NCBI RefSeq assembly: GCF_900659615.1
Contig: NZ_CAACUY010000074.1
Location: 1 to 37,505 of the forward strand
Length of the DNA: 37,505 nt
Reading direction: 5' to 3'
Source: Actinomadura fibrosa
GTDB lineage: Bacteria; Actinomycetota; Actinomycetes; Streptosporangiales; Streptosporangiaceae
A model generated the notes under the pieces. That model was not told the origin of the DNA. It did no database searches and worked only from the letters and a program-made list of their open reading frames with translations. Positions 21,339 through 28,378 of this stretch are shown piece after piece. The position numbers and the translations under genes were made by a program. How positions within the stretch are numbered: the stretch's first letter is position 1; each line of letters opens with the position of its first letter.

Positions 21339-22160
21339 GTGCTCGCCAACGACCGCGCGACCGCCGTCCAGGCCGACTCGCAGGCGCCGTTCTACGAGGC
21401 GGCCGGGGACGAGGCGGCGGTGTTCCGGGCGGCGGCGCGCGGCGGGCTCCCGGTTCTGCTCAAGGGGCCCACGGGATGCGGGAAGACCCGCTTCGTGCAG
21501 GCGATGGCGCACGAGCTGGGCCGCGAGCTGATCACCGTCGCGGGGCACGAGGACATGACGTCGGCGGACCTGGTGGGCCGGTTCCTGCTGAAGGGCGGCG
21601 AGACGGTGTGGGTGGACGGTCCGCTGACGCGGGCCGTGCGCGCGGGCGCCATCTGCTACCTGGACGAGGTGGTCGAGGCGCGCCAGGACACGGTCGTGGT
21701 CATCCACCCGCTCACCGACCACCGCCGCGAACTCGCCCTGGACCGGCTCGGCACGGCGCTGCCCGCGGCGCCGGGATTCCAGCTGGTGATCTCCTACAAC
21801 CCCGGCTACCAGAGCGTGCTGAAGAACATCAAGGAGTCGACCCGCCAGCGCTTCGTCGCCATCGAGCTGGGCTTCCCGCCCGCCGAGGCCGAGACGCGGA
21901 TCGTCGCGCGCGAGGCCGGGATCGACGCCGCGACCGCGGGCGCGCTGGTCGGGCTCGGCAACGCCGTCCGCGGCCTGGACGGCTCGCCGCTGCGGGAGGT
22001 GGCCTCCACCCGGATGCTGATCCTGGCGGGCGTCCTGGTCGCGCACGGCCTGAGCCTGCGCGGCGCCGTGCAGGCGGCCGTCGTCCAGGTGCTGTCCGAC
22101 GATCCGGACGTCGTCCGCGCGCTCGGCGAACTCGCCGACGCCGTCCTCCCCCGGCCATGA
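21339..22160 (+). CDS. CbbQ/NorQ-type MoxR AAA+ ATPase
   Basis: The 273-residue ATPase has Walker A GPTGCGKT (43-50), Walker B AICYLDE (104-110), sensor-1 Asn154 in ISYNPG, arginine fingers in KESTRQRFV (165-173), and a C-terminal CbbQ_C-like helical part. The MoxR pre-sensor hairpin region follows EDMTSADLVGRF. CbbQ and NorQ proteins, with a VWA partner, remodel or help load metal into enzymes such as Rubisco and NO reductase. Here the VWA gene follows with an ATGA overlap. The GTG start at 21339 overlaps nothing but sits 1 bp from the preceding stop, with GAGGGAAG as ribosome site. The client is likely an enzyme of this cluster (AveC-like protein or a Rieske oxygenase); this is inference. 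Confidence 0.9.
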   Translation: MLANDRATAVQADSQAPFYEAAGDEAAVFRAAARGGLPVLLKGPTGCGKTRFVQAMAHELGRELITVAGHEDMTSADLVGRFLLKGGETVWVDGPLTRAVRAGAICYLDEVVEARQDTVVVIHPLTDHRRELALDRLGTALPAAPGFQLVISYNPGYQSVLKNIKESTRQRFVAIELGFPPAEAETRIVAREAGIDAATAGALVGLGNAVRGLDGSPLREVASTRMLILAGVLVAHGLSLRGAVQAAVVQVLSDDPDVVRALGELADAVLPRP

Positions 22161-23851
22161 CCGGCCCCGGTCCAGGCGGTCCCGGCCCCGGGCGGTTCCG
22201 GTTCCTGGCCACCTTCGTCGCGGGGAGGGCGGTCGAGGTCGCGCGGGCACCGGCCGGCGAGGCCGCCCACACCGACGGACGGACCGTCTTCGTCTCAGCG
22301 GACGGCCCCACCGCCCGGCAGCGCCGCGAGGTGCTCGTCCAGAGCGCGCTGCTCGGTGCGGGAAGCCTGGACCGGCCCAGGGTGAAGGCGCTGCGGGCGC
22401 GCCCCCAGGTGGCCCGCCGCTACCTGGCGCTCGAAGGCCACCGGGTGCTGGCCGACCTCGCCCGGCGCAATCCGCTCGCGGCCGGACTGCGCCCGGACGG
22501 GGAACCGCGGACCGCGTCCGCCGAGGAGTCCCTCGACCTGGCCAGGAGCCGGGCGGAAGTGGCCGAGCCGCCGGACTGGTTCGGCGCCATCCGGCCCTCT
22601 CGCCTGCTCGCCGACTCGGCGGGGCCGGGCACGCGCGCCACCGACCAGGACCTGCGCCTGCGCTTCGACCCCATCGACCTGCCCGAAGCCGACGACGACG
22701 AAGAGCACTCCGGGGAGAGCAAGATCCTCAAACTGTTCGAGACTCCGCTGCCGGCCTCCCAGACGCTCGCCGACCTCCTCCAGAAACTCCTGGGCGGCTC
22801 GCGGGCCGCCGGGGACGGCACCGCCGGGGCGGAGGCGCGGGTCCGCTCCGTCCGGCGGACGTCCGAGGTCGGCGAGCATGCCCGGCACCTCCCCACGCGC
22901 ATCCACTTCACCAGCGACGGCGCGCCCGGCGCCGCCATCGGCGTGGGCGGGGCCTGGTACCCGGAGTGGGACGTCCACAAGGATCGGTACCGGCCCGGCT
23001 GGTGCCGGGTCATCGACTTCCCGCTGACCACCGCCGCCGACACCTCCGCCGCGGGCGTGCCGCGCGACGAGGTGCTGCGCCGGCGCCTGTCGCGCGTCGG
23101 TCTCGGCCCGGCGGTCCGGCGGGGCCGTCCCGACGGCGACGACCTCGACATCGAGGCGCTCATCGACCTGTTCGTGGACGTGCGGTCCGGCCACTCGCCG
23201 CCCGGGCACGTCTACGTCGAGCGCCGGAAACTCGCCCGCGACCTCGGCGTGCTGATCCTGCTGGACGCCTCCGGGTCCGCCGGCGACGCCGATCCGGACG
23301 GCCTCGCCGTCCACGACCACCAGCGCCGGGCCGCCGCGACGCTGGCCGCCGCCCTCGAAGACCTCGGCGACCGCGTCGCCGTCCACGCGTTCCGCTCGCA
23401 CGGCCGCCACGCCGTCCACCTGCCCGCCGTCAAGACGTTCGGGCAGCGCTTCGACGCCCTCAGGCGGGCCCGGCTCAACCAGATCCAGCCATCCGGTTAC
23501 ACGCGCCTCGGCGCCGGTATCCGCGGTGCGGGCGAGATCCTCAAAGCCCGAGCGGGCACACCGCACCGGCTCCTGCTCGTCCTTTCCGACGGCTTCCCCT
23601 ATGACGACGGATACGAAGGACGGTACGCCGAAGCCGACGTTCGCAAGGCACTCGAAGAACTCCACAGCGACGGCGTCGCCTGCCTCTGCCTTTCCCTCGG
23701 CTCCACCGCCTCCACCACCGCGCTCAAGCGCGTCTTCGGCTCCGCGGGCCACGCCAGTGCCGCGACCCTCGCCGACCTGAGCCCGCGCATGGACGAGCTT
23801 TTCCTGACCGCCCTTCGCGAGCTCACCGCACCGAGGCCGCGGCGGGCATGA
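22157..23851 (+). CDS. CbbO/NorD-type VWA-domain protein
   Basis: The 564-residue protein ends in a von Willebrand A domain (about 362-555) with a complete metal-dependent adhesion site: DASGS (370-374), Thr449 in GYTR, and Asp478 in LSDGFPYDDGYEGRY. The N-terminal 340 residues are helical and acidic in the middle (EADDDEEHS, 177-185), as in CbbO and NorD, and carry GAWYPEWD and RRLSRVGLG. The start ATG overlaps the ATPase stop (ATGA). With the ATPase it should form a ring-plus-adaptor motor in which the VWA site grips an acidic residue of the client enzyme. A TetR gene follows 85 bp later. Confidence 0.88.
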   Translation: MTGPGPGGPGPGRFRFLATFVAGRAVEVARAPAGEAAHTDGRTVFVSADGPTARQRREVLVQSALLGAGSLDRPRVKALRARPQVARRYLALEGHRVLADLARRNPLAAGLRPDGEPRTASAEESLDLARSRAEVAEPPDWFGAIRPSRLLADSAGPGTRATDQDLRLRFDPIDLPEADDDEEHSGESKILKLFETPLPASQTLADLLQKLLGGSRAAGDGTAGAEARVRSVRRTSEVGEHARHLPTRIHFTSDGAPGAAIGVGGAWYPEWDVHKDRYRPGWCRVIDFPLTTAADTSAAGVPRDEVLRRRLSRVGLGPAVRRGRPDGDDLDIEALIDLFVDVRSGHSPPGHVYVERRKLARDLGVLILLDASGSAGDADPDGLAVHDHQRRAAATLAAALEDLGDRVAVHAFRSHGRHAVHLPAVKTFGQRFDALRRARLNQIQPSGYTRLGAGIRGAGEILKARAGTPHRLLLVLSDGFPYDDGYEGRYAEADVRKALEELHSDGVACLCLSLGSTASTTALKRVFGSAGHASAATLADLSPRMDELFLTALRELTAPRPRRA

Positions 23852-23923
23852 CCCCGTCCGCCTGCGGCGCGCCCGCCGCGTCCGCCGCGCCTCCGACGGC
23901 GGCCGACCGGACGCCGGTCCTGG

Positions 23924-23929
23924 CATAAT
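23924..23929 (+). promoter_or_regulatory. Candidate leaderless -10 box, CATAAT
   Basis: CATAAT (close to TATAAT) is followed by seven bases and the ATG of the TetR gene at 23937; no ribosome site is visible. Confidence 0.5.
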
Positions 23930-23936
23930 CGCCGTC

Positions 23937-24539
23937 ATGGTGGAGCGTTGGACGAGGGAACGGCGCCGCGACCACACCCGTTCGCTGCTCCTCGACGCCG
24001 CGGAGGAGGTGTTCGCCGAGAAAGGCTTCACGCAGGCGACCCTCGACGACATCGCCTATGCCGCGGGCTTCACCAAAGGCGCCATCTACAAGCACTTCGG
24101 CACCAAGGAAGAGCTTTTCCTGGCCGTGCACGAAAGGCACTGGCGCCGCTATTTCGACACTTTCGCCGAAGTGGTGGCGTCGGTCGCCGAACTCGGCTCC
24201 CGCGAGCTGGACGAGATCGCCCAGCGGTGGCGCCGGCTCACGCGCGACCGCGGCGCCGAGCGCGCCGCGCTGGGCCACGAGTTCACGCTCTACCTGCTCC
24301 GCAACCCCGAGGCCCGGGAGCGCGTGGCGGCCAGGAGGCGGGAGGCCGTCGAGTCGCTCGCGGGGTTCATCGAGGAGGGGATCGACCGCATCGGCGCGAC
24401 GCTGCTGATCCCCGCCTCGACGTTCGCGCACGTGCTCATCGCCACCACCGACTCCGTCGTGCTGGGCAGCCGGCTCGACGACGTCGACCTCTACCGGCCG
24501 GTCCTGGAGATGTACGTGTCGGTGGTCAAACTGCCCTGA
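23937..24539 (+). CDS. TetR family regulator 1
   Basis: The 200-residue protein has an N-terminal TetR helix-turn-helix (about 14-60): RSLLLDAAEEVFAEKGFTQATLDDIAYAAGFTKGAIYKHFGTKEELF. The C-terminal ligand domain (70-198) is Arg/Glu-rich and does not point to a ligand. It lies behind the VWA gene but has its own CATAAT box with a leaderless start, so it may be made independently. It runs tail to tail into TetR regulator 2, overlapping by 14 bp. No clear palindrome of its own was found in the 85 bp before it. Confidence 0.9.
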   Translation: MVERWTRERRRDHTRSLLLDAAEEVFAEKGFTQATLDDIAYAAGFTKGAIYKHFGTKEELFLAVHERHWRRYFDTFAEVVASVAELGSRELDEIAQRWRRLTRDRGAERAALGHEFTLYLLRNPEARERVAARRREAVESLAGFIEEGIDRIGATLLIPASTFAHVLIATTDSVVLGSRLDDVDLYRPVLEMYVSVVKLP

Positions 24540-25191
24540 CGCCGGTGCCGTCCCCGGCGGAACCCCCGGCCGGCCCCTCGCCGGACTCGTCGCCGGGATC
24601 CTCGTCCGGGCGGCGGTCGCCTTCGAGGGCGCGGATCTCGCGCTCGATGACCGCCACCGTCTCGGCGTGCCCGATGTCGAGGTCGAACGCCTCCTCGATG
24701 TGGATGAACCGCGAGATGCCGGCCATCATGAGGATCAGCGACGCGGGCGGCCACCGCCGCGGGTCGACCCCGTAGCCTTCGAGGACGCCGGACAGGGATT
24801 CGAGCTGGAGCGTCCGGAACGTCCGCGAGTAGGCGGCGATCTCGGCGCGGATGGCCTTGCGGTGGTTGGCCAGCGCGATGAACTCCATGGTGAGCGCGTT
24901 GCTGGAGAAGTCGTGGGTCAGCTCCCAGAGCGCCCACAGGGGCTGCGGCGACCGCAGCGCCCGCTTGAGCCGCTCCAGGCTCCGCTCCGCGCCCCGGCGG
25001 AAGAGCTCGACGAACAGGGTGTCCATCGTCCCGAAGTAGTAGAAGACCAGCGCGTTGTTCAGCCCCGCCCGCGCCCCGAGCCGGCGGGTGGTGACGGCGG
25101 CGTAGCCCTCCTCGACCATGAGCGCCTCGGCGGCGTCGAGCAGCGCGGTGCGGGTGGCCGAGTCGTCGACGGGGCTCCGCCGTGCCGGCAT
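24526..25191 (-). CDS. TetR family regulator 2, candidate regulator of the cluster
   Basis: The 221-residue protein carries a TetR helix-turn-helix (about 12-57): RTALLDAAEALMVEEGYAAVTTRRLGARAGLNNALVFYYFGTMDTLF. The ligand domain includes LESLSGVLEGYGVDPRRW and a long acidic, Gly-rich tail (from about 193) of low complexity. An in-frame start at 25287 would run through the promoter; the ATG at 25191 with GGGAGG is better. It faces an SDR operon, and the perfect GTTAGTCA palindrome sits 88 bp from its start. A related site lies in front of the ALDH and Rieske 1 genes, so it may govern both units. Confidence 0.9.
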   Translation of the reverse strand: MPARRSPVDDSATRTALLDAAEALMVEEGYAAVTTRRLGARAGLNNALVFYYFGTMDTLFVELFRRGAERSLERLKRALRSPQPLWALWELTHDFSSNALTMEFIALANHRKAIRAEIAAYSRTFRTLQLESLSGVLEGYGVDPRRWPPASLILMMAGISRFIHIEEAFDLDIGHAETVAVIEREIRALEGDRRPDEDPGDESGEGPAGGSAGDGTGVRAV

Positions 25192-25278
25192 GCGCGCCTC
25201 CCTCTCCCGGCTCCAGGTGCCTTCCCAGTATGGCGTCAGTCTGTCGCGCCCGGCCCTTGCCCCGCACCGGCGCCGCGT

Positions 25279-25296
25279 GTTAGTCATGTGACTAAC
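25279..25296. promoter_or_regulatory. Perfect GTTAGTCA-TG-TGACTAAC palindrome, candidate TetR operator
   Basis: Two exact 8-bp arms around TG lie in the centre of the 190-bp gap between TetR 2 and the SDR gene. A second, weaker version (GTTCAGTC then GACCAAC) follows at about 25301-25319. Size and place fit a TetR dimer site with autoregulation. The same arm recurs at 17430. Confidence 0.7.
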
Positions 25297-25381
25297 GACA
25301 GTTCAGTCGCCTGACCAACACGGCGCCGGGCAACGGGCGCCGGGCGGGCGGCGGCGGCCCGAGCGGGAAGAGGATGCAGCG

Positions 25382-26146
25382 ATGCCGCGTAGCGGGGAAC
25401 ATCGGTCCCGGGTGGCCGTGGTCACGGGCGGGGCGTCCGGCATCGGCGAGGCCACCTGCCGGCGCCTGGCCGAGCGGGGGCACAGCGTCGCCGTCCTCGA
25501 CATCGACGGGGACGGCGCCGACCGGGTCGCCAAGGAACTGCGGGCGGCGGGGGCGCGGGCGCTCGGCCTCGCCGCCGACGTCACCGACCGTCCCGGCCTC
25601 GGCGCCGCGTTCGGCGAGGTCCGCGCGGAGCTCGGCCCGGTCGGGATCCTCGTGACCAGCGCCGGCCTCGTCGCCTTCGACCGGTTCGAGCGGATCACGC
25701 CCGAGCGGTGGGACCGCCTCATCGCCGTCAACCTCACCGGCACCTTCACCTGCTGCCAGCTCGCCGTGCCCGACATGGTCGCGGCGCGCTGGGGCCGCGT
25801 CGTCACCATCGCCTCGTCCAGCGCCCAGCGCGGCTCGCCCGAGATGGCGCACTACGCGGCCGCCAAGGGCGGGGTGATCGTGCTGACCAAGTCCCTGGCC
25901 CGCGCCTACGCGTCCCAGGGCGTCACGGCGAACAGCATCCCGCCGTCGGGGATCGAGACCCCGATGCAGCACCGCTCGCAGGCCGAGGGGAACCTGCCGC
26001 CCAACGACACCATGGCCGCCGCCATCCCGCTCGGCCGCCTCGGGACGCCGGACGACATCGCCGCGGCGGCCGCCTTCCTCGCCTCCGAGGAGGCCGGCTA
26101 CATCACCGGGCAGGTCCTCGGCGTCAACGGCGGGGCGGTCCTGTGA
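25382..26146 (+). CDS. SDR family oxidoreductase
   Basis: The 254-residue enzyme has TGGASGIG (15-22), the second-strand acid LDID (favouring NAD), a TSAG variant of NNAG, a serine in IASSSAQ, the HYAAAK catalytic Tyr/Lys, and the GQVLGVNGG C-terminus. It resembles alcohol dehydrogenases/3-oxoacyl reductases used in catabolic clusters. It is first in an operon with CMD-family, Rieske 2, partner and amidohydrolase-like genes; the next gene overlaps by four bases. The ATG at 25382 has GAAGAGGA upstream. The long insert of mycofactocin-coupled SDRs is absent. Confidence 0.92.
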   Translation: MPRSGEHRSRVAVVTGGASGIGEATCRRLAERGHSVAVLDIDGDGADRVAKELRAAGARALGLAADVTDRPGLGAAFGEVRAELGPVGILVTSAGLVAFDRFERITPERWDRLIAVNLTGTFTCCQLAVPDMVAARWGRVVTIASSSAQRGSPEMAHYAAAKGGVIVLTKSLARAYASQGVTANSIPPSGIETPMQHRSQAEGNLPPNDTMAAAIPLGRLGTPDDIAAAAAFLASEEAGYITGQVLGVNGGAVL

Positions 26147-26766
26147 CGGCCGCCGAGCCCAGGATGGAGCCCCTCGCCGCGGACGAGTGGACCGACGAGC
26201 AGCGCGAGCTGCTCCGCGGCGGCCTGGCCCGCGCCGACCGCTACCTCACCGGCGACGCCGGCGCGCCCCCGCCGCCGATCCTCGGCCTCCTCGCCCGGCA
26301 CCCCCGGGTGGGCGCGCCCTGGCTGGCGTTCAGCGGCACGCTCCTCGACGGCGGCACCCTCGACCCGCGCGACCGCGAGCTGCTCATCCTGCGGGTCGGC
26401 TGGCGGACGCGCTGCCACTACCAGTGGGCCCAGCACGTCGGCATGGCCGAGGCCGCAGGCCTGTCCCCCGGGCAGATCGCCGCCGTCCCCCGCGGCGCCG
26501 ACGCCGGCGTCTGGTCCGAGCGCGACCGCGACCTCCTGCGCGCCGCCGACCAGCTCGTGGACGGGCACACCGTCGACGACGCCGTCTGGCGGCGCCTCGC
26601 CGGCCGCTTCGACGAGCGCCGGCTCCTCGAACTGCTCTTCGTCGTGGGCGGGTACGTGTGCCTAGCCATGGTCCTCAACAGCGTGGGGCTGCGGCCCGCG
26701 GGCGGGCCCGACCTGGACGCCGACGCCGACGCCGTCCCCGGCCCCGCGGGGACGCCCACCCAGTGA
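26143..26766 (+). CDS. Carboxymuconolactone decarboxylase (CMD/AhpD-like) family protein
   Basis: The 207-residue all-helical protein carries the CMD core: GGTLDPRDRELLILRVGWRTRCHYQWAQHVGMAEAAGLSPGQI (about 70-112). AhpD-type members use a CxxC pair; here only Cys91 is present and the second position is Trp (CHYQW), while His98 is kept. It is therefore unlikely to be a peroxidase of the AhpD kind and may be a lyase/decarboxylase-like or accessory protein. The ELLFVVGGYVCLAMVLNSVGL helix near the C-terminus is typical of the family. It starts with GTG overlapping the SDR stop and is 23 bp from Rieske 2. Confidence 0.85.
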   Translation: MTAAEPRMEPLAADEWTDEQRELLRGGLARADRYLTGDAGAPPPPILGLLARHPRVGAPWLAFSGTLLDGGTLDPRDRELLILRVGWRTRCHYQWAQHVGMAEAAGLSPGQIAAVPRGADAGVWSERDRDLLRAADQLVDGHTVDDAVWRRLAGRFDERRLLELLFVVGGYVCLAMVLNSVGLRPAGGPDLDADADAVPGPAGTPTQ

Positions 26767-26789
26767 CCGCACCACCGAAGGAGAGGACC

Positions 26790-28049
26790 ATGCCGCGCTT
26801 CCCCAAGCCGCCGGAGGGCAGCTGGACCGAGCACCATCCCGGCCTCGGCACGGGACCGGTGTCCTACGAGGACTCGATCACCCCGGAGTTCTACGAGCGC
26901 GAGAAGGAGGCGATCTTCAAGCGCGCCTGGCTGAACGTCGGCAGGGTCGAGCAGCTCCCGCGCAAGGGCAGCCACTTCACGCGGACGATCGACGCCGCCA
27001 ACGCGTCGATCATCGTCCTGCGCGACCGGGAGGGGGAGGTCCGCGCGTTCCACAACATCTGCCGCCACCGCGGCAACAAGCTCGTCTGGACCGACGACCC
27101 CAAACAGGACACCGCGGGCTTCTGCCGCCAGTTCACCTGCAAGTACCACGGCTGGCGCTACGACCTCGACGGCTCGCTCACCTTCATCCAGCAGGAGGGC
27201 GAGTTCTTCGACGTCGACAAGGACCGGTACGGCCTGGCGCCGGTGCACTGCGACGTCTGGGCCGGGTTCGTCTTCGTCAACTTCGCCCGCGAGCCCGAGC
27301 AGTCGCTGCGCGAGTTCCTCGGCCCGATGGTGACCGACCTGGAGGGCTACCCGTTCGGCAAGCAGACCGCGCACTTCGGGTACACAACCACGATCCACGC
27401 CAACTGGAAGCTGTACATGGACGCGTTCGCGGAGTTCTACCACGCGCCCGTCCTGCACGCGAAGCAGTCGCCGGAGAAGTACTCCTCGGCCGCCCAGCAG
27501 GCCGGGTTCGAGGCGCCGCACTACGGGATCGACGGGCCGCACCGGATGGTGAGCACGTCCGGCGTCCGCTTCTGGGAGATGGACACCGAACTGGTCAAGC
27601 CCATGGAGGTCCTGACCCGCAGCGGGCTGTTCGGCCCGTGGGACGCGATCGACCTCGGCGAGATGCCGTCCGGCGTCAACCCGGCGAAGTGCGACCCGTG
27701 GGGGCTGGACTCCTTCCAGCTCTTCCCGAACTTCGTGATCCTCATCTGGAGCCAGGGCTGGTACCTCACCTACCACTACTGGCCCACGTCCTACAACACC
27801 CACGTCTTCGAGGGGAACGTCTACTTCCTGCCGGCCACCACCATCCGCGAGCGCATCGCGCAGGAGATGGCGGCCGTGACGTTCAAGGAGTTCGCGCTCC
27901 AGGACTCCAACACCCTCGAAGCCACCCAGATGATGCTGGAGACCCGGTACATCGACCGCTTCCTCCTCAACGACCAGGAGATACTCTGCCGCCACCTCCA
28001 CAAGGTCGTGGGTGACTGGGTCGACGACCACGAGGGGGCCCGCAAGTGA
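26790..28049 (+). CDS. Rieske non-heme iron oxygenase, alpha subunit 2
   Basis: The 419-residue oxygenase is a close paralogue of the one at 17495. Cys91/His93 and Cys117/His120 bind the [2Fe-2S] cluster; Asp211, His218 and His223 (AEFYHAPVLH) belong to the catalytic iron site. The inter-pair spacing is again 23 residues with an extra Cys112 (FCRQFTC). The shared opening SYEDSI-PEFYE-E-EA-F-RAWLNVGR-EQLPRKG shows recent common descent. The ATG at 26790 has a strong GAAGGAGAGG site. No ferredoxin or reductase is encoded in the window, so electrons must come from elsewhere. The next gene, the small partner, overlaps by four bases. Confidence 0.94.
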   Translation: MPRFPKPPEGSWTEHHPGLGTGPVSYEDSITPEFYEREKEAIFKRAWLNVGRVEQLPRKGSHFTRTIDAANASIIVLRDREGEVRAFHNICRHRGNKLVWTDDPKQDTAGFCRQFTCKYHGWRYDLDGSLTFIQQEGEFFDVDKDRYGLAPVHCDVWAGFVFVNFAREPEQSLREFLGPMVTDLEGYPFGKQTAHFGYTTTIHANWKLYMDAFAEFYHAPVLHAKQSPEKYSSAAQQAGFEAPHYGIDGPHRMVSTSGVRFWEMDTELVKPMEVLTRSGLFGPWDAIDLGEMPSGVNPAKCDPWGLDSFQLFPNFVILIWSQGWYLTYHYWPTSYNTHVFEGNVYFLPATTIRERIAQEMAAVTFKEFALQDSNTLEATQMMLETRYIDRFLLNDQEILCRHLHKVVGDWVDDHEGARK

Positions 28050-28378
28050 GCGCGCTGCTGCCCGAGAACTTCGCCGACCTCGAACCCTTCGCCGAGCGGT
28101 GGTGCCTCGCCACCGAGCACGAGCGGTACGGCGCCCGGCTGGCCAGCACCACCGAGGAGATGCAGGCGTTCTACGACGCGGTCGTGCCCCGCGCCGAGGA
28201 GGCCATGTCCTATCTGGAGAAACTCCCGTTCGACGCGCTGCCCGAGGACGCGCTGAACCTCCTGCACCTGCTGTACTCGATGATCCAGGTGTCCTTCCCC
28301 GTCGAGGTGTGGCGCCAGCCGCGCGTCCCCGACAGCGGCTCGTCGAGCTTCGACTGCGTCATCGAGCCCGTGCCGTGA
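28046..28378 (+). CDS. Small conserved partner of Rieske oxygenase 2 (unknown family)
   Basis: This 110-residue protein is the second copy of the partner found at 18781. It starts VSALLPENFADLEPFAERWCLATEHERYGARL and contains EMQAFYDAVVPR, LNLLHLLYSMIQVSFPVEVWRQP and a DSG near the end. It overlaps Rieske 2 (GTGA) and the amidohydrolase-like gene (GTGA). Its tight coupling, equal place and conservation in two operons make a subunit or maturation role for this oxygenase type likely, though unproven. Confidence 0.8.
   Translation: MSALLPENFADLEPFAERWCLATEHERYGARLASTTEEMQAFYDAVVPRAEEAMSYLEKLPFDALPEDALNLLHLLYSMIQVSFPVEVWRQPRVPDSGSSSFDCVIEPVP

Noticed and set aside
6330..23851. The DUF4132-like protein as part of one system with the MoxR/VWA pair
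   Set aside because: Such proteins can occur together elsewhere, but here they are about 14 kb apart, on opposite strands and with different promoters, so there is no support for a joint unit.
25382..26146. Mycofactocin-coupled SDR
   Set aside because: The typical internal insert of that subfamily is missing, and no mycofactocin genes are in the window.
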